From: an uncultured Lachnospiraceae bacterium
Lineage (GTDB): Bacteria; Bacillota; Clostridia; Lachnospirales; Lachnospiraceae
Assembly (NCBI GenBank): GCA_905236585.1
Contig: CAJOQZ010000122.1
Coordinates: 1 to 7,127, forward strand
Direction of reading: 5' to 3'
Length of the DNA: 7,127 nt
Made by a program: the position numbers and the translations under genes. The stretch's first letter is position 1. The number at the start of each line of letters is the position of its first letter. Under the pieces are notes generated by a model that was given only the letters and a program-made list of their open reading frames with translations, made no database searches and had not been told where the DNA came from. Of this stretch, positions 5,329-7,127 are shown piece by piece.

Positions 5329-7127
5329 TTACTCCACCACCGGCATCCGCGTCGGATGGCAGGTGAAGTAGATCACCTGTCTTGTCGCGGCGAGGTCTTC
5401 AAGCATCATAAGCCCCCGCTTTGCTTTTTCGTCGTCAAGGTTCGCAAACGGGTCGTCCAAAATGATCGGCGGCGCCTCGTCGCGGTACAGCACGTCCATC
5501 AGCGCAAGCCTTGCACAGACCGCCGTCAGATCCTGATAGCCCGAACTTAAATACTCCCTTTCCTTGGTGCTTCCCTTGTACTTAAACGTCACCTTAAGAT
5601 CCATGTCCAGCGTGAAATCCTCCGCCGAAAGCGTCTGCGCGTTCATCACTTTTCCGAGGTACTTCGTAAGTCCCGCCCTCAGCGGTCCCATATACAGCCC
5701 CAAAAACCGCTCTCTCGCCTCGGTCAGATACCGGATCGTTTTGTCGTAGATATCGGCGCGTTTCCGATAAGCCTCTTCCTTCTCCTTAAGCCCGGCAAGC
5801 GCCTCGCTTTTCTCCTCCTGCTCCTCAAATTCGTCCGCCAGTTCCGACAGGGCGTCCTTGTCTTTTACGATCTGGTTGAGCAGTTGCGTGATCCTCGCGT
5901 CCGTCTCGCGCTGCTGCTCCTGCAGCCGCTCCACCGGAACCGTCTCTTCATCCACGATCCCCGACGCCTCGAACGCTTCGAGTTCTCTGGCGATCTGCCG
6001 CAGCCGTTCGGATACCGTCCGCGACGCGTCCATGTTTTTGCGGATATAAAGCAGTTTCTCTTTTAAGTCCTTCTCCCCCGTATCGGCAAAACGTTCCACG
6101 AAACTGTACAGTTCCGCCCGAAGCGCCGTTTCGTCGCGCTTCATCTCCTGCATCTGCCCTTTCGCCGCCTCCCATGACTGCCACCGGAGGAAATCTTCTT
6201 TTATGTTCTGTACGACGTCGCTTTCCTCATGCTTCTCATACAAATCCAGACCGTAGATTTCCGCATACGGAGACAACGCCGTGTACAGCTGCACCTGCAG
6301 CGCGGACAGTTCCTCTACGACCCCCGAAGATGCGGACGCGTACTCTTCCTCCCTTTGCACAAGGCGTTCGTACAGATCCAACTTTCTGTCGATCTCGCTT
6401 ACCATCTGCATGTAGTTGTCCGTCGGGGAAAACAGATAGTAGGACAAAAATCCCTGCAGACGCTCCAGCACCTCCTGCCGATCCGCCTCTTTCTCGTCGA
6501 GTTCGCGTTTCGCCGCCTCTACTTCTTCCTGTTCCCGCTGCCTTTCGCTTCGCATCCGCTGGTGTCTGCGGCTCCTAAGATAAAACGCCCCCGCCGACAA
6601 GACGAACGCCAGCACCAGACAGACCGCCGCCGCCGGAAGTCCGGCGCTCCCTGCCGCGGCAAACAGAATGCCGCTTCCGATTACCAGCACAACCGCCGCC
6701 GAAAGGACGAACACGAACGCCGACGGACCGTCTTCGTCTTTTTCCTCCTGCGAGTCGTCGCATTTTGCCGCAAGAGTCCGATAGACGTCGCGCAGGGTCT
6801 GCACCTGTCCGTCCAACTGCGCGAGCGCCGCCGCGTCTTCCTGTGCGAGCGAAAGTTCCTCTTCCTTCGGGTCATGCTTGCCAAAAAATACCTTCAGTTC
6901 CGTCAGATGCTCCCGATCTGCCTCCGGCATCTGCGCATGCTCGCTTTTTACGCGCAGATTCAATATGCGTTCCGCCTGTTCCGTGTATTTTTCCAAATCT
7001 TCCTGCGCAAGCGGCCTGCTTGCAAACAGCCGTCCCAGCCGTTCCGCGTCCGCCGGTTCCGGCAGCCCCTCCGCGATCGTCACCTGCCCGCTTTTGTTGA
7101 TCTCCAGCCGCCGCTCCATCTCGTCAT
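5329..7127 (-). CDS. YhaN-like SMC/RecF-type ATPase with membrane segments, C-terminal part
   Basis: The reading frame is open to the right edge, so the gene is cut at its 5' end. Counting from the first visible Met (7119), residues 40-125 are charged and probably coiled-coil, two hydrophobic helices lie at about 133-154 and 161-181, a long Glu/Lys/Arg/Gln-rich coiled coil fills 185-475, and the ATPase half ends the protein: signature LSSGYQD at 524-530, Walker B PIILDD at 551-556 with D-loop NLDD, and switch histidine in TCHP at 587-589. No Walker A is visible; in SMC/Rad50-like proteins it is at the far N-terminus, hence beyond the window, so the Met at 7119 is probably internal. The signature and Walker B resemble YhaN of Bacillus, which is paired with an SbcD-like nuclease (YhaO). 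A role in DNA-end processing near the membrane is inferred, not shown. Confidence 0.8.
   Translation of the reverse strand, partial: DEMERRLEINKSGQVTIAEGLPEPADAERLGRLFASRPLAQEDLEKYTEQAERILNLRVKSEHAQMPEADREHLTELKVFFGKHDPKEEELSLAQEDAAALAQLDGQVQTLRDVYRTLAAKCDDSQEEKDEDGPSAFVFVLSAAVVLVIGSGILFAAAGSAGLPAAAVCLVLAFVLSAGAFYLRSRRHQRMRSERQREQEEVEAAKRELDEKEADRQEVLERLQGFLSYYLFSPTDNYMQMVSEIDRKLDLYERLVQREEEYASASSGVVEELSALQVQLYTALSPYAEIYGLDLYEKHEESDVVQNIKEDFLRWQSWEAAKGQMQEMKRDETALRAELYSFVERFADTGEKDLKEKLLYIRKNMDASRTVSERLRQIARELEAFEASGIVDEETVPVERLQEQQRETDARITQLLNQIVKDKDALSELADEFEEQEEKSEALAGLKEKEEAYRKRADIYDKTIRYLTEARERFLGLYMGPLRAGLTKYLGKVMNAQTLSAEDFTLDMDLKVTFKYKGSTKEREYLSSGYQDLTAVCARLALMDVLYRDEAPPIILDDPFANLDDEKAKRGLMMLEDLAATRQVIYFTCHPTRMPVVE

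Noticed and set aside
5183..5371. Open frame of 62 codons on the plus strand
   Set aside because: It runs through the tRNA promoter and inverted repeat into the YhaN-like gene, has no ribosome binding site and low-complexity composition.

Overview
This window looks like a piece of a chromosome from a low-to-mid GC Gram-positive bacterium, most likely a Clostridia-type Bacillota. The basis is the set of housekeeping genes (long-form ribosome hibernation factor, glutamate racemase, a PgcA-type phosphohexomutase, a YhaN-like ATPase), strong AGGAGG-type ribosome binding sites and consensus sigma-A promoters. The class is inferred from gene families and protein character; nothing here fixes a genus.

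Layout. Positions 1-135 (minus) hold the start of a short-chain dehydrogenase of FabG type, cut by the window edge. A 102-base divergent region carries two overlapping extended -10 promoters, one for that gene and one for hpf. The plus-strand pair hpf (238-768) and an Rgg-like XRE/helix-repeat regulator (772-1701) are 3 bases apart and probably translationally coupled. Convergent to them, murI (glutamate racemase, minus) ends 8 bases from the regulator. Next, also on the minus strand, comes pgcA (2658-4340) with a clean promoter and a stem-loop terminator. Positions 4443-5059 are a compact, AT-richer toxin-antitoxin module on the plus strand: promoter with a palindromic operator over its -10, RelE/ParE-like toxin, antitoxin overlapping it by ATGA, and a terminator that can work in both directions. 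Just beyond, on the minus strand, is tRNA-Gly(CCC) with its own promoter. An intergenic segment (5142-5328) contains a small palindrome and a long imperfect inverted repeat that starts directly after the stop codon of the last gene, a YhaN-like coiled-coil, membrane-spanning ATPase (5329 to the right edge, minus) whose N-terminal half lies outside the window.

Functionally, most of the window is core metabolism and maintenance: cell-wall D-glutamate supply, glucose-1-phosphate/glucose-6-phosphate exchange, ribosome storage, translation of GGG codons and probable DNA-end processing. The accessory part is the toxin-antitoxin module between pgcA and tRNA-Gly. No CRISPR array, transposase or phage gene is visible. 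The items most worth follow-up are the toxin-first module and its operator, the hpf-regulator pairing, the overlapping divergent promoters, and the inverted repeat after the YhaN-like gene.
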